A stretch of DNA of 64,000 nt from assembly GCA_001466705.2 (NCBI GenBank), contig LATX02000185.1, positions 310,001 through 374,000 of the forward strand. The letters are read 5' to 3'. The position numbers and the translations under genes were made by a program. Positions 44,324 through 55,266 of the stretch are shown one piece after another. The stretch comes from Moniliophthora roreri. Its lineage: Eukaryota > Basidiomycota > Agaricomycetes > Agaricales > Marasmiaceae. Numbering within the stretch: position 1 is the stretch's first letter; every line of letters starts with the position of its first letter. The notes below the pieces were generated by a model. It worked only from the letters and a program-made list of their open reading frames with translations. It did not search any database and was not told the DNA's origin.

Positions 44324-46315
44324 GATACTGAGATGTAAAGTTTATATCATACAAATTCCAAATCAAGAAGTAGAACTCATGGTGACCGCATGTTCCCTTG
44401 GTGTCAAGCCGCAATCTGTCGACTACGGCTTTCATGCTATTGTATGTCGTATCATTGTCACGAGTCTACGTGAAAAGGTAAACTGTCAGTGCAAAAACGT
44501 CCTTTATGCTGTAATGCGGCTTACATCTGGAAACATCGAACTTGGAGCCATAGTTCTGGAGTACACGCTGAGTAGAAATCCTTTACATTGGCTAGCAATC
44601 GCCCAAAGCTGATTAGCGCTGACTGTTTAGCATGTCCAACAGAAGCAAGAAGCAAGCAAGAAGTGAACAATGTGACGGGAAATACGAAGTCAAGAGACCA
44701 CTTCTGGAGCAGATATCAGTTAAGTATCGTGTAAACTGTCATATACGTGCAGAGTGCTCACCACCTGAGTGTATGATGCTATTGAAAACTCGCATATCGG
44801 GTGGTTAAGCGCGCAGGCAGCAATGGTAGGGTCCATTGAAGTGGCGTCTCCGAGTCCCTGCGTAATCCACGCTACGTATCCGACAGTTTTCAAATTTGCT
44901 TCAATGGAATTGCGTTACGCATACGAAAAGGCCATACGGGCAATCAGACGCGGTAAAAGTCATTGCTAGAGCAAATTAGTCAGTCGATAAACTTCAACTA
45001 AGATGATTACATGCTTACTGCTGCTGAAAATATCTACTTACTTTTGACAGAGTCTCCTGCTCAACATTATTAGTTTCAGAATTGAGTTGTATCACGCCGA
45101 CCACTGAGGTGGTGGACGCCGGTGTAAGCTCGATCAGGAGCATGCACAAAAAGGAAAGATGAATAGGATAAGGTTCCGAGAGCCATCGCAGTACTTGATG
45201 GTAATCGTTCTGGATGAAAGTTCCGTTGGTCACAGTGGAAGTCGATCAGAGGAACTCGCTTTGAAGAAGGTGCCTCACTCCGCAATTGCTCCGCTGGGAT
45301 GACACTTTCGTGGGGAATCCTCATACGTTGGGATTGTGCTTGATTTCCGATATGATTGCTATCGCGAATCATACTGTCAGAAGACCAACGGATGCATTCG
45401 TAAAACAGTAAAACTCACCGTGTGTTCTGTTCACGCTCGGGTTCATTTCGAGCAAGGTCGAGGATGAACCCAAAGTACTATGATGAGAAGAATCCGGCAG
45501 CTGCGGGCGTGAACTGCCTGAACGAAGTCACCATCGGACATGTTGCTGGAGGGGAGTTCGTATTAGATCCAGATTCGCGACGTCGAAAAGACATTGACGG
45601 AGACCTTGCGTCTCCAGTGTTGCTCCAGGACTGCCTAAGTTTCGGAGCCGTGAGCAACAGCTCTCATCGTAAGCACCAATCATGCCAGAGTCGTGGATTT
45701 GGGCAGACTGTAGTCAAGGAAGAAAATCAACCGCTGCCGAGAAGTCTGGCCGAGGTCAAAATTCTCAGGGTCTCAGGCCGCAAGCCTCAAGCACTCGAAA
45801 CTGCGAACCATCGTCTCTAGAGTATTTCAGCTTGCACGAGAGGTTCTAGAGACCATAAATTGAGGGGAGAAAGCAGTCAAGATGCGCTCCCTTTTGGGCT
45901 CCGTTTTTTTCCATATTTTCATTAATCAGATATCTTCTGAAGGTTTGAGAACGGTAACCCTACGTATCTCATCAGTCTTCTACCCTATCGATAACAGTAG
46001 TCCATCCAGCCCAGAATTCTCAAGTGGTCTGGTGCGTTCGTGATCTCCACCCTCCAACCACTCTCAATCCAACATCCATCAATATCATACACCAGGCAGT
46101 CGGCACGCCCAGAGGTGGTGATTGTCGCCGAATCGGTTCTGTGTTGCCCATAAATCTCCAGGAAACGCCGACTATCCACGATTTGATTGATAATACCGTA
46201 CCATGTTTCTCCTGAAGGCGGCGGAACCCGACATGATATCTAACACATACGCATCTATTTCACTCAATACCTGTTATGTATTCTAGTGCTACATCTAATC
46301 GTCTATTCCCTCCAT
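44324..46315. other. Partly unresolved region
   Basis: May include 5' exons of the preceding minus-strand gene; fragments such as VLRWLSEPYPIHLSFLCMLL at 45015-45233 minus look coding. A short minus frame at 45985-46179 and a plus frame at 45422-45820 have no known domain. Nothing was called. Confidence 0.35.
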
Positions 46316-47514
46316 CTATGCTCCATTCATGAGGTCGCCAATAGTGGCCGTCACAAAATCTGGTACAGTTGACGACTTGTTCGGTCCAGAAATCTCTGCC
46401 TCGGTCGTAATACCTATGCAACATTTCATGAGCTGACAACGCCCTAGAATGCAAAAAAAAAAAAAAGACTCGACAGACCTGTAAGTACCAACAAAGTAGC
46501 CAAACCACCCGCCTGTCCAAACAGAATATCGGTATTCAACCTATCACCAACCATGATCGTTCGCTTGGGATCGAAATGCACTCTGCGAAACCCCCAGATC
46601 AGCCCTCTAATCACCTAGAAGGAGAATGTACACCTTACTTGGCTTGCACACAATCCAACATGGTCTTTGCTGGCTTCCCAATCGCAATCGGGTCCTTGCC
46701 CAAGGCGTATCTTAGCGGTGCAATGATACTCCCTGCTCCAGGGAGCAGCCCTTCTGCGGTGGGATACGTACTATCTTCATTGGTAGCGATAAATTGACAG
46801 CCTGGGTTACGCGTGAGGTATTGGAATGCCTTGGATAACTTGGTATAGTTGATCGATGTGTCGAGACCGCAAACGACGGCGCCAACGTCTGGGTCTAGAG
46901 TAAAGTCTGCTAGGGAGAAAGGTTGAAGGGCGTTATCGGCTGGATCCTAGGAGTATCGCAGACTGAGTTGAATAAGTATAGTAGAGTGTAAGGTACGACG
47001 ACATACTGTCCCACCAATAAACGATACACCTTCGTTGGCCAACTCCTCTTCAAGCCCTTTCATTCCAATGACGTAGACTTTCTTGTCTTTAGGCAATTTC
47101 ATCACCGATGAGATGTATACTGCTGCTGCGTATGCTGAGCCATAGATCTCGTCCTGACCAGAACGATGAGGATGAACAAGGTCGCTCCCGAGTCAGAATC
47201 AACGGTCTATACTCACCACTTTGGCCTCGACACCCAGCGAATCAAACTTTCCCTTGTAACTCTTTCTCGATTTCGTTGCATTATTCGTGACAAAGATTAC
47301 TTTCTTCCCTGATTTGACAAACATTCAGCCCGTCAAATGCAGGAGGAGAGTTCTAGAATCACGCACCTCGTTGGCGGAGAAGAGATAAAACGTCAGTCGC
47401 ACCGGGAATAACGCGGTCTCCTTGCCAGAGGACACCATCGCAGTCGAACATCCAGGTATCGTATGCATCTAGTAATTGGGTATATTGCGAAGCTTCCGAT
47501 AATTTAGTGGCCAT
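46316..47514 (-). CDS. PHO13: HAD-family 4-nitrophenylphosphatase / phosphoglycolate phosphatase-like
   Basis: Cytosolic metabolite-repair phosphatase; yeast Pho13 and mammalian PGP remove toxic side products such as 2-phosphoglycolate (family knowledge). ATG at 47514: [23 protein letters not shown] motif [12 protein letters not shown], follows at residues 24-34 with the nucleophile Asp and the acid/base Asp. Motif II region: [19 protein letters not shown], after the first intron. Then [38 protein letters not shown] and [20 protein letters not shown]. Motif III Lys lies in [12 protein letters not shown], and motif IV is [16 protein letters not shown] last intron contains a 16-base T run (coding sense). 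It leads to [20 protein letters not shown] and TAG at 46318-46316. Intact and of normal length. Confidence 0.93.
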
Positions 47515-47778
47515 GATCGGGAAACGGAGGTCGGAGGGGTCTAATTCCTGAGCGACGGAGGAGGTGATGGTAAGAGGATACAAATTCAATGCTGACTCGT
47601 CCCAAGTTGGTCCGAAGTGGACGAAATTTTTCCGGGGTCTCCACACGGTCGGCGTAAAAGGTTGTCATTACCAAAAGTAAAGGTCATTCAAAATCAAGAG
47701 TACTAGAGGTACACAAAAAAGAAGTACATGTAATGTAACTCTGAAGTCCAATGGTGCATCTCTGTTTTCAGCTATTTA
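47515..47778. other. Spacer between the HAD phosphatase and the membrane protein gene
   Basis: Promoter side of the phosphatase gene; nothing else recognised. Confidence 0.5.
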
Positions 47779-49352
47779 CTAGTCCCTCCGATTCATATTA
47801 CTGCCCTGAGCAGGTTCATCAAAATCTGCAAACGGATTCTCCTTTTCCTTAGCGTACGCAGCTCCAGCAGCTCCATCTGCTCCCATATAGCCTGGTGGCT
47901 TGCCATCGTCTTGATCTCTGTTAGCGGGCGGTGGCGGGCCACTTGGTGGAGCGTATGGACCTTGACCATACTGGGGTTGTCCATAATAAGGACCCTGCTC
48001 GTACGGGTATGGTTGACCGTTGTATGGTCCATTGTACGGTCCGCTGTATGGCGGATTGTAATGCGTTGCCCAAACCTCGGTCCGAGCGGGTACGCGAGTG
48101 ACATTTGCAGGACTAGTGGGGTCAAGAACTTGGCGGTAGTAGCTGAATGCGACGGTCGTGAACAATCCGGCTAAGACTGTTTGATTCATTGTAAGTACAT
48201 CAAGTTGGGGTGCACGCAAAGGGGGGTTAGACATACATAGCAAGATTAGGAAGGCAACGATCTCCGCCCATGAATCATGATTCCATGCTCGGTTGCACCC
48301 TAGATATCAATCTCATCGTCAGTTCGAACAAAATGGAGGATCCAAGATATGGGCGCACAATTTCGGGCGTCTTGCTCGTCAATGAATGTGTACCGCGAAG
48401 GACCCCAAAAACCGAATGGATAGTACACCACATCTTGATTCTTGGATATATTGGTGCATTCGCTAATGATGTCCGTCTAGGAAGGAGATCAGAATATGGC
48501 CCGACGGGAGTTTGAAACCACGGACCTTCATGGTAAAGTGTACTACAATCCTCAATAAACCGCTACCGGCGACAATGAGCGTAGTTGCAGCAGACAGGAG
48601 GGTGTAGATCCGGATGAGGGGTGTGCGTTGCTACATATTCGTTTTAGAGGACGTTCATATTTCCCGTCAATGTCGGACTAACCATGGATGCAGCGACAAC
48701 ACCAAAGACCTAGACATGATCAGATTAGGGCGATAGATGTGTGATCAATCAGTAAATAGCGCACTTCAAAAGCACATATTGTGATATAGAGGATTCCGAG
48801 CACCAAGGAGATTGTGGCCAATTTAGGTACTTGCTCTGCGAAAGCGTCAGAAACCGCTTAGAGATACCGAATGGAAGTACACACGTTCTTTATCAATGCT
48901 GATGCTCCTAAAATTTCCAATCTACTCCCGGATAAACAAGACCATTCCAATTACAACGTGTGATCCTGTCACCTACCGCACTGTAAACGCCATTCGTTCA
49001 TCAATATCAGCCAACGATTAAAGGGATGACAAAACGTACGCAAATAAAGCGTAAATTGCACTAATAGATGCAACTGAAATAGGAGCATGGGTCAGTCGGC
49101 CTTGTTCACTCCGGAGCCAAAGAACGGACGCACAGAATATTACTACAGGCCGTAAACTTCGGTTGTACACCCTAGTCACAAAGGCATATCCCGGAGGTGC
49201 ACCTAAACCAAAGCTCCATCGTCAGCTTTCCAGAACTCCGGCTCAAAACCAACAGTTTCCTTGCCTGGATGATAAAAGGGTCAGCCTGAATACCAAACTC
49301 GTGCACAAAAGGGGAGATTACCTTGCGGTGGCGCTGGTCTTGAGGTGTTCAT
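47779..49352 (-). CDS. Small multi-span membrane protein with Pro/Tyr/Gly-rich cytosolic tail
   Basis: ATG at 49352: MNTSRPAPPQ, a long first intron, then GAPPGYAFVTRVYNRSLRPV and VIFFASISAIYALFA, the first membrane helix. Further short exons across 49060-48500 are hydrophobic and too small to order fully by eye. The last exon (48190-47779) has a fourth hydrophobic stretch, LAGLFTTVAFSYYRQVLDP, followed by a soluble tail. The tail carries repeated PYNG/PYSG units and GPYYGQPQYGQGPYAPPSG, ending AQGSNMNRRD with TAG at 47781-47779. About four helices with a disordered Tyr/Pro/Gln tail are common in basidiomycete plasma-membrane proteins of unknown function. The tail may bind SH3 or WW domains. 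Confidence 0.75.
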
Positions 49353-50504
49353 GATGATTTCGAGTCGTTATAGAGTAGTAGGGAATGATATTCAAGGAAT
49401 TCGGTTGGTTATACAGACAGAGGTCAACTCTGGGGGTTGATGATGAAGGTGGCTTGGAAAGAGATGGTTGTTGTGTTTTATTTGTCTCCGCACAGCGCTT
49501 ATTGTCGGCGCAGCGGTGTGAGGCGGTGATTCCGGTCTTCCCTCTTTAACTTATCACAGCCTTTGAAGCGGATCGACCTTGTCTACAAGGATAACTACTC
49601 TATTTGCTGTCCCAGGACTAGGTTCTCTTACTACGAGATGCTGTTGAGGCTTCAAATTCTCGGGCATCGGCACTGGAGCCCACCGCCCTGCTGTGCAGTA
49701 ATCCATCCGTCGCCAGATGTTCGTTGAGCTGTCACCCGACGGAAGTCTCGACGTGATGAACCCGATGCACCATTGCTCGTATCAACACTGGCAGTACTAA
49801 TTTTATCGAGAGAATGGCATCTCCCAAGAATCCTTGCCCTTGTTCTTGGACCCTGATGCTACGTTTCCAAGGCATAATGCTTGATGCTTGGTGCTTTCCC
49901 AGCAAAGCTGAAAAGTTCTATTTTCGACTCTGGGCATTGGGCAATAGCTGTATTTGAAATCGCAGTAAAGTCTGCATCACCGCACGGTACCGTTCGCGCT
50001 GCAATGCACTCTGCTTCCAGCGATGTGTGGAATGGCCGATCAAAGAGTCGATGGTTGCCAGGGTCTATCCTATTCAAGGACATATTCGCGCTAATCTTAG
50101 GATACACCGTCTGAAAATAAACGCACGCATATCGCTTAATTGTCATAACAACGCAGCCACAGAGACGGTCCTATCATATGGCAATGAGATGTTCAACACG
50201 AAAGGTGACAGGGACCGTTGAAAAGATCAGATTTTAGTTGCTTCTTTCAATCAGAACAAAGATTTGTGAGCACAGTTCAGCTCTAGGTTGGAAGGAGGAG
50301 TTGGAGCACGCCGTTATGAACCGCTTATCCAGCCGGCTGCTTTCTGTGTGCGTTCATAAAGCGCCCAATATGTCATTGATGATTTATGTGCTGACATAGT
50401 ACAAGAACCTTACTACGAGAAATTAGTCCGCAACTGCGCAAGAAACGAGTCGATGCTGCGATAAAGAACAATCGTGCTCGATTTTTTGTGTTTCAAGGGA
50501 GGAA
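49353..50504. other. Intergenic region
   Basis: 1.15 kb upstream of the membrane protein gene. No domain-bearing frame, RNA or repeat recognised. Confidence 0.5.
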
Positions 50505-51790
50505 CGCTTTACCGAGACCAGATGTATCTCTGACCTCGACGGAGCCAGACTTGGTAGCTCCTGATGGGGGTGGGCTAGAAGACATGGGACCACGAATGGT
50601 TGACGCCGAAGAAATCGGAGAACCAACTCATCGATGAGGTCGAGAGCTGCGACTCCAACGTGATTTCGATAATGAACTCTATTGTTTTATGTCTCTTCAC
50701 GATCCAGGCCACTCTCCAAATATATTACCTGATCAAAGTCAAGTATGGAAGAGAAGCCATTGAGGGCAGTTATTTTAGGAGGGCCACCACCGACCGGTGT
50801 CAAGGTCGCCGTGATTCGTTAATGGCGAAAGTGACGGTTCGTGATGAATTGGCGACTGAGGAAAAATCCTGGAATCCTGTTGTCCGGTTCTAAAAACTAA
50901 CTCAGCCGTCAGCAAAGACGTGATTCTGAAATTTTTATTGAGTATCAGGAAACTTAGCACGTGATTCTGATTACATTTTGGTCCCTTTCTCGCCTGTTTT
51001 GGGAATTTCTGGCCGAAAAGTGAGATGCCGCAAGTTAGGTCCGAGCCCCAAAAAGCTGCCAACCTACTGGGCTTTCTGTCATCCCTCCTTTATCCGAATG
51101 TAGATATACAATCAGGGTGTATTGCAAGTGAGAGGGCCCAAAACGGGCGTGACCGTGAGTGAGAAAAGTGGGACAATTGGGGCGCTTGACTGCCGGAAGC
51201 CACCGGCAAATACCTAAAAGCGGCAATTGAAAGCCGGCAAGCACCTAGCAGGTTTGCTAATGGCCCCACCCCGCCCTCGCGAATGGTTCGATGTGCCATC
51301 GACTACTCTCTACCATGCCGAATGCAGTGGGCTGATATGCGCCGAGAAAGTTAACATTAAATGAGGAGGGTTATCGGGGTCGACGATAACGACAGAGATC
51401 GTTGTCTTGCGTACCGAGGAACTGAATGAATGCATGCATCAGTATGGAATATCCACTGCTGTATAATAATAAGAGTTCACGAACCCAGCGCTGCAGTATG
51501 TACACCAACAGTGATTTCTGCATACCAAAATGCTATTTCATCAAGTGCCGTCAGTGCAACGTTATGGTTTGCCATGTGGTAAGCCCGTTTTGGAATCCAA
51601 TAGTCTGTCTCGACCAAAGGAAGGATCTGAAACGCTTGATTCATCGAGGCTGATGTTATAAGAGCCGCTAGTTGATTCCCGTAGAGATAAACTGCAGTGC
51701 CGACTCAACGAAGTCTAAGAGTGGGACCATGCTAGCGAGAAGTGGGTATGGAGCCTAGTGGCCTACTTTGTATCCGCCTTTTAGAAGTGT
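50505..51790 (-). pseudogene. Type I membrane protein gene, left copy, truncated
   Basis: Homologous to 52987-54405. Recognisable pieces on the minus strand: SSILDFDQVIYLESGLDREE near 50700-50740, then a stop with a deletion of about 21 bases, and SSPPPSGATKSGSVEVRDTS near 50550, after which similarity ends before the membrane helix. The N-terminal lectin-like part is largely deleted, and the IAFWYAEITV block near 51535 is frameshifted. Clearly non-functional. Confidence 0.6.
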
Positions 51791-52229
51791 GGCATACAGT
51801 GCGGGAGAAATATATGCGATAGTGATCCGACAATTTAATGTGATCATCTGTCATTTTAATTCGTACTTGTAGCTTTGACAGCACATATTGGCACAATGCG
51901 TGCCATCAAAGCTCAATGACTAGCGCACACCGTGGGCATGTTGGCCCCGCATTTACAGGCACCTGAATGCAATTTTAGAAATTCCACGATCCACAACTGG
52001 ATTATGGTGTGGCGATTACAGCGGCCTGAGCCACGGTGATGTATAGCGAACATTAGGAGATAGTGTTTACAGGACCCTGGATAGTATGAGGGGGGTCGTT
52101 CTGAGGTTTGGAGAAAAAGTGGGCCGTACGGGCCCAACAGCTATACCGGGTTTGGACAAGGCTAGCTGGTCGAGCTTCAGAGAGCCACAGCCCCGAGCCA
52201 TCGACTCAAGGGTACCTGGTACTAACTGA
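51791..52229. other. Former 5' region of the duplicated divergent pair, left copy
   Basis: Aligns patchily with 54500-54860 of the right copy; no intact gene. Confidence 0.45.
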
Positions 52230-52231
52230 TA

Positions 52232-52396
52232 CAGTATAACTTCTCTTAACCCATACCCTATAACCCCATAACCTCTTATAACCCATAGATTTTTTACCAA
52301 AATCCCACCTGGTTTGGCAGGGGAAACCCCATAACCTTCAATAACCCATGGTTTTGAGCATGAACCAACTGCTATGGGTTATAAGAGGTTAGACTG
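52232..52396. mobile_element. Tc1/mariner-type MITE
   Basis: 165 bp, flanked by a TA dinucleotide on each side (52230-52231 and 52397-52398). It begins CAGTATAACTTCTCTTAACC and ends GGTTATAAGAGGTTAGACTG, imperfect terminal inverted repeats of about 26 bp. A 19-bp perfect internal inverted repeat (AACCTCTTATAACCCATAG) is also present. CAGT ends and a TA target are typical of Tc1/mariner. The homologous right copy has an uninterrupted TA at 54866-54867, so the empty site is known. Confidence 0.8.
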
Positions 52397-52639
52397 TACT
52401 GGAAATAGACAATCGATCGCCCATGGAAGAACTGCGGTTGCCCGATATCGCACGAAATGACTACAATCATGCGACGAACAATGATGGGCCCGCCCCGTGC
52501 AACACGATAAATGGTGAATGCACAAATGCTATGCCGATCGAATAATGGTCGGAATGAACGTCGACCAAAAGCAGACCACAGTGAGCTGTCTGCAAGTGTG
52601 CGGTGTAAGATGCGTCTAGCATCGTCCACGCCATTTCAC

Positions 52640-52864
52640 CTCTTCACGCGGCATATCCATGACGTCCTCGCCAAGGCGACCGCAGCTGCCCAACATTCTC
52701 GACCAATCAAACCGATTCCTCGGACTAGGCTACGTTCGGGTACCATATTGCTCCCCGAATTGCCAAGTATCCGGGGTTGGAACGGCAGTGACGAGAATAA
52801 GGAGAACTTTATCTTAAGTGAGCTCCGTATTGGTGAAGAAGGAAAGGGAGGCGGTGAGCGATGA
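52640..52864 (+). pseudogene. 5' fragment of the transaldolase-like gene (left copy)
   Basis: The frame reads HSRPIKPIPRTRLRSGTILL and IRGWNGSDENK, matching residues 20-55 of the protein encoded from 55102 (HTRPIKPLPRTRPRSGTVIL). The equivalent start codon is lost (the right copy has GCAGCCATGCCC, this copy GCGGCATATCC). Similarity stops near 52800, then unrelated codons and a stop at 52864. It carries no enzymatic domain. Confidence 0.7.
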
Positions 52865-52986
52865 AAAGACGACGATCGTTAATAAAAAAAATCATAATTC
52901 ATAGGCCAGTCATGGCTGACGTAGTACAAGGACCGTAAGGAGTTCACGATCACAGCCAAAAAGAATCATAGAAGGTTTCTGCCTTT
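52865..52986. other. Junction between duplication copies
   Basis: Short A-rich spacer between the truncated left copy and the stop of the right-copy membrane protein gene. Confidence 0.5.
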
Positions 52987-54405
52987 CTAAGGAGGAACGG
53001 GAAGTGCACGCCTTGGTGAGGAAGTCACCCCTGATGAGGAGGAAGTCCATCCGTCGTCGTATTCCGGGGGTAGAATTTGCGCAGGGCCTCCGTCGATTTC
53101 GCGTGTTAGCGCCGTTGAGGTGTGGTCTGTGAGGTGTCCATGAGACTTCGGTAGGAGTAACCCATCTTCAACACTTACTTTGCCCTACTGACGTGTGAAA
53201 GGAGCCTGCAGACATATCGTTTGGCTGTCGTTTGCGACCCCAGAGCCAAAAGGCTAACAGGGAAATCAGGATGGTGCCAATCGCAGTGCCGATCTATAAC
53301 AAAACGTTGTAGCATGGAAACAAATATAGGAGAAAGACTACTCACCGCAATGCCGGCTATAGAACCTTTACCAAGTTTATCTGTATCTCTGGCTTCCTCT
53401 ACGGAGTTAGACTCAATCGCTCCTGGTGGAGGTGAGCCAGAGGGCGTGGGACCTCTGCAAGCAACCTAGTGAGCAAGTGATGATTGATGACGCAGAAACC
53501 GGGATGCCAACCCGTCGATAAGGTCAAGAGCTGCTACACCCATCACATTCTTACGGAGAACTCTATCATTTTCAATCATAATAGCCACTGAATAGGTCTG
53601 TTCACGATCCAGGCCACTCTCCCAGTATGACTTGGTTGAAATCAAATATGGAAGAGTAGTCGTTGAGGACAGTCGTTTTAGGAAAGCCACCGCCGTGGGC
53701 GCTATAAAAACTACCCCAAAGAAAGAACGCCGATGTTTCGTTAATGGTGAAAGTAATACTTGCTCCAGTTAGATTCGTGAGCATTTGACGACTAGGGATA
53801 AGTTCTTGAATTCTGTTATCCGGTTCTAAAGCTAACTCAGCCGTTAATAAAGATGCGAAACTTTATGTAGTACGATTGTCCTTACCGGTCCTCGCGAATG
53901 GCTCGATGTGCCATCGACTGCTCTCTACCATGCCGGATGTAGTGGGTTGATATGTGAAGAAGCTGTTAACATTGAACGAGGACGGGTTATTGGGATCTTC
54001 GATAACGGCAGAAATCGTTATCTTGTGTACCGGAGAACTGAATAGATCAATGTATCAGCATGGACTCCACTGCTGTCGAAAAGTTCACGAACCCAGTATA
54101 CCCCACACCAATAGTGACTTCTGCATACCAAAATGCTACTTCACCTCCACCAGGCGCCATCAGGACAACGTCATATTTCCGTAGAGATACACTGCTGTGC
54201 CTACCCATCGAAGTCCAATGCTTGCACTAGCATGAGAGGTTCGATGATACGCGGTCCCTATTCCCTGAGGGCCGTAAACACTGTTTTGAGTCTCATCGCT
54301 GTATGTGACATTCCAGCCCGAATCTATCCGGGTATCGCGAGCGGGGTGGTAATCGAGCGATGCCGCTTGGGAAGAGATGGTGACATTATATGGGAGCGGG
54401 TCCAT
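52987..54405 (-). pseudogene. Type I membrane protein gene, right copy (probably frameshifted)
   Basis: Basidiomycete-type surface protein: a beta-rich extracellular domain, one helix and a cytosolic tail. Minus-strand pieces in order: PYNVTISSQAASLDYHPARD and GLRWVGTAVYLYGNMTLS (54405-54160), VAFWYAEVTIGVGYTG (about 54130), and then ITFTINETSAFFLWGSFYSA (about 53740). Next come GVAALDLIDGLASRFL (about 53520), PTPSGSPPPGAIESNSVEEA, and the helix IGTAIGTILISLLAFWLW (about 53290-53240). The tail is TREIDGGPAQILPPEYDDGW, ending ALPVPP with TAG at 52989-52987. Around 53625 the frame breaks: compared with the left copy two bases seem missing (GTCATACTGGGAGAG against GTAATATATTTGGAGAG). A signal peptide exon upstream of 54405 was not found. 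Likely inactive unless a splice avoids the break. Confidence 0.55.
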
Positions 54406-55266
54406 GCAGTAGAAATGGGTATCAATCCTAGTGGCCCAGTTGGCATCCGCCTTTTAGAACACAGCGTCAATACAGCCTGAGGAGGAATACACATGATGGA
54501 TAATCTGATGAATCAATGTGATCATCTGCCGTCCTGATTATTCGGCACTTGTGCTTTGACGGCGCGTAATGTCTAACGCGCACCGTGACCAGGACCCCTC
54601 GATAACAGGTGAGGACCCCGTTCGGAGGTTTGGACAAAAACTGGGCCCAAAAGGTCCAGCAGCCCTGAACAGAAAAGCGAGCCACAACACTACCACAGCC
54701 ATACGATCCAGAATCCGCTTGGCCCACGACTTCGATAAACTTGGCAGATCTTCATCAGTGATGTGAACCCCTGAAGATGATGCACGCAGTCGGCCAGACA
54801 GTTTTTTGTCTCAGAGAGCCACTGTCCCAAACTATCAACTCGAAGGTACACCTGGTACCAGCCGGTACTGGCAACGGACATAACCCACACTAGAAGAACT
54901 GCGGTATCGCTCGACGTCGCACGAAAAGTGACCACGATCACGCGGCGAACAATGGGGCCGGCCTGCTCCATGAACACACCCAACGAATAATGGGTTGGCA
55001 CGAACGACGACCAAAAGCAGACTACAATGGACCGTCTGTAGGTGGGGGTGGTATAAGACGCATCTAGCATTGTCCACGCCATTTCTCCTCTTCACGCAGC
55101 CATGCCCACCGGTCAAGCAACAGATGATAACGACCTCGCCCAGACGACCACAGGTGCACGACACACTCGACCGATAAAACCACTTCCTCGTACTAGACCA
55201 CGTTCGGGTACAGTTATACTCCCAAAACCGCCAAACATCCAGGGTTGGAGTGGTAGTGGCGAGAGT
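53364..55266. repeat. Segmental duplication, right copy
   Basis: Colinear with 50505-52800. It runs from within the 3' part of the type I membrane protein gene to within the first exon of the transaldolase-like gene. Confidence 0.75.
54406..55101. other. Divergent intergenic region, right copy
   Basis: Between the membrane protein gene (-) and the transaldolase-like gene (+). It includes the empty MITE site at 54866-54867 and a conserved stretch, CTAGCATTGTCCACGCCATT, at about 55064-55083 shared with the left copy, which is probably promoter or leader. Confidence 0.5.

Larger units (their letters stand above)
50505..52800. repeat. Segmental duplication, left copy
   Basis: Diverged but colinear with 53364-55266. 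Shared anchors: GATCCAGGCCACTCTCC, the CATACCAAAATGCTA block, the TTTTAGAA..GGATCCGCC-like block, and the CTAGCATTGTCCACGCCATTT block followed by the 5' end of the transaldolase-like gene. The left copy has internal deletions and a 165-bp insertion at 52232-52396. Confidence 0.75.

Noticed and set aside
45422..45820. 132-codon plus-strand open frame
   Set aside because: No recognisable domain; probably a chance frame opposite possible 5' exons of the minus-strand gene.
45985..46179. Minus-strand frame ending HLRILGWMDYCYR
   Set aside because: Composition looks coding, but no exon partner or family could be found; it lies just past the HAD phosphatase stop.
48485..48540. Possible tRNA T-arm (GTTTGAAAC-like)
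   Set aside because: No matching acceptor, D-arm or anticodon stem; it lies in an intron or exon of the multi-span membrane protein gene.
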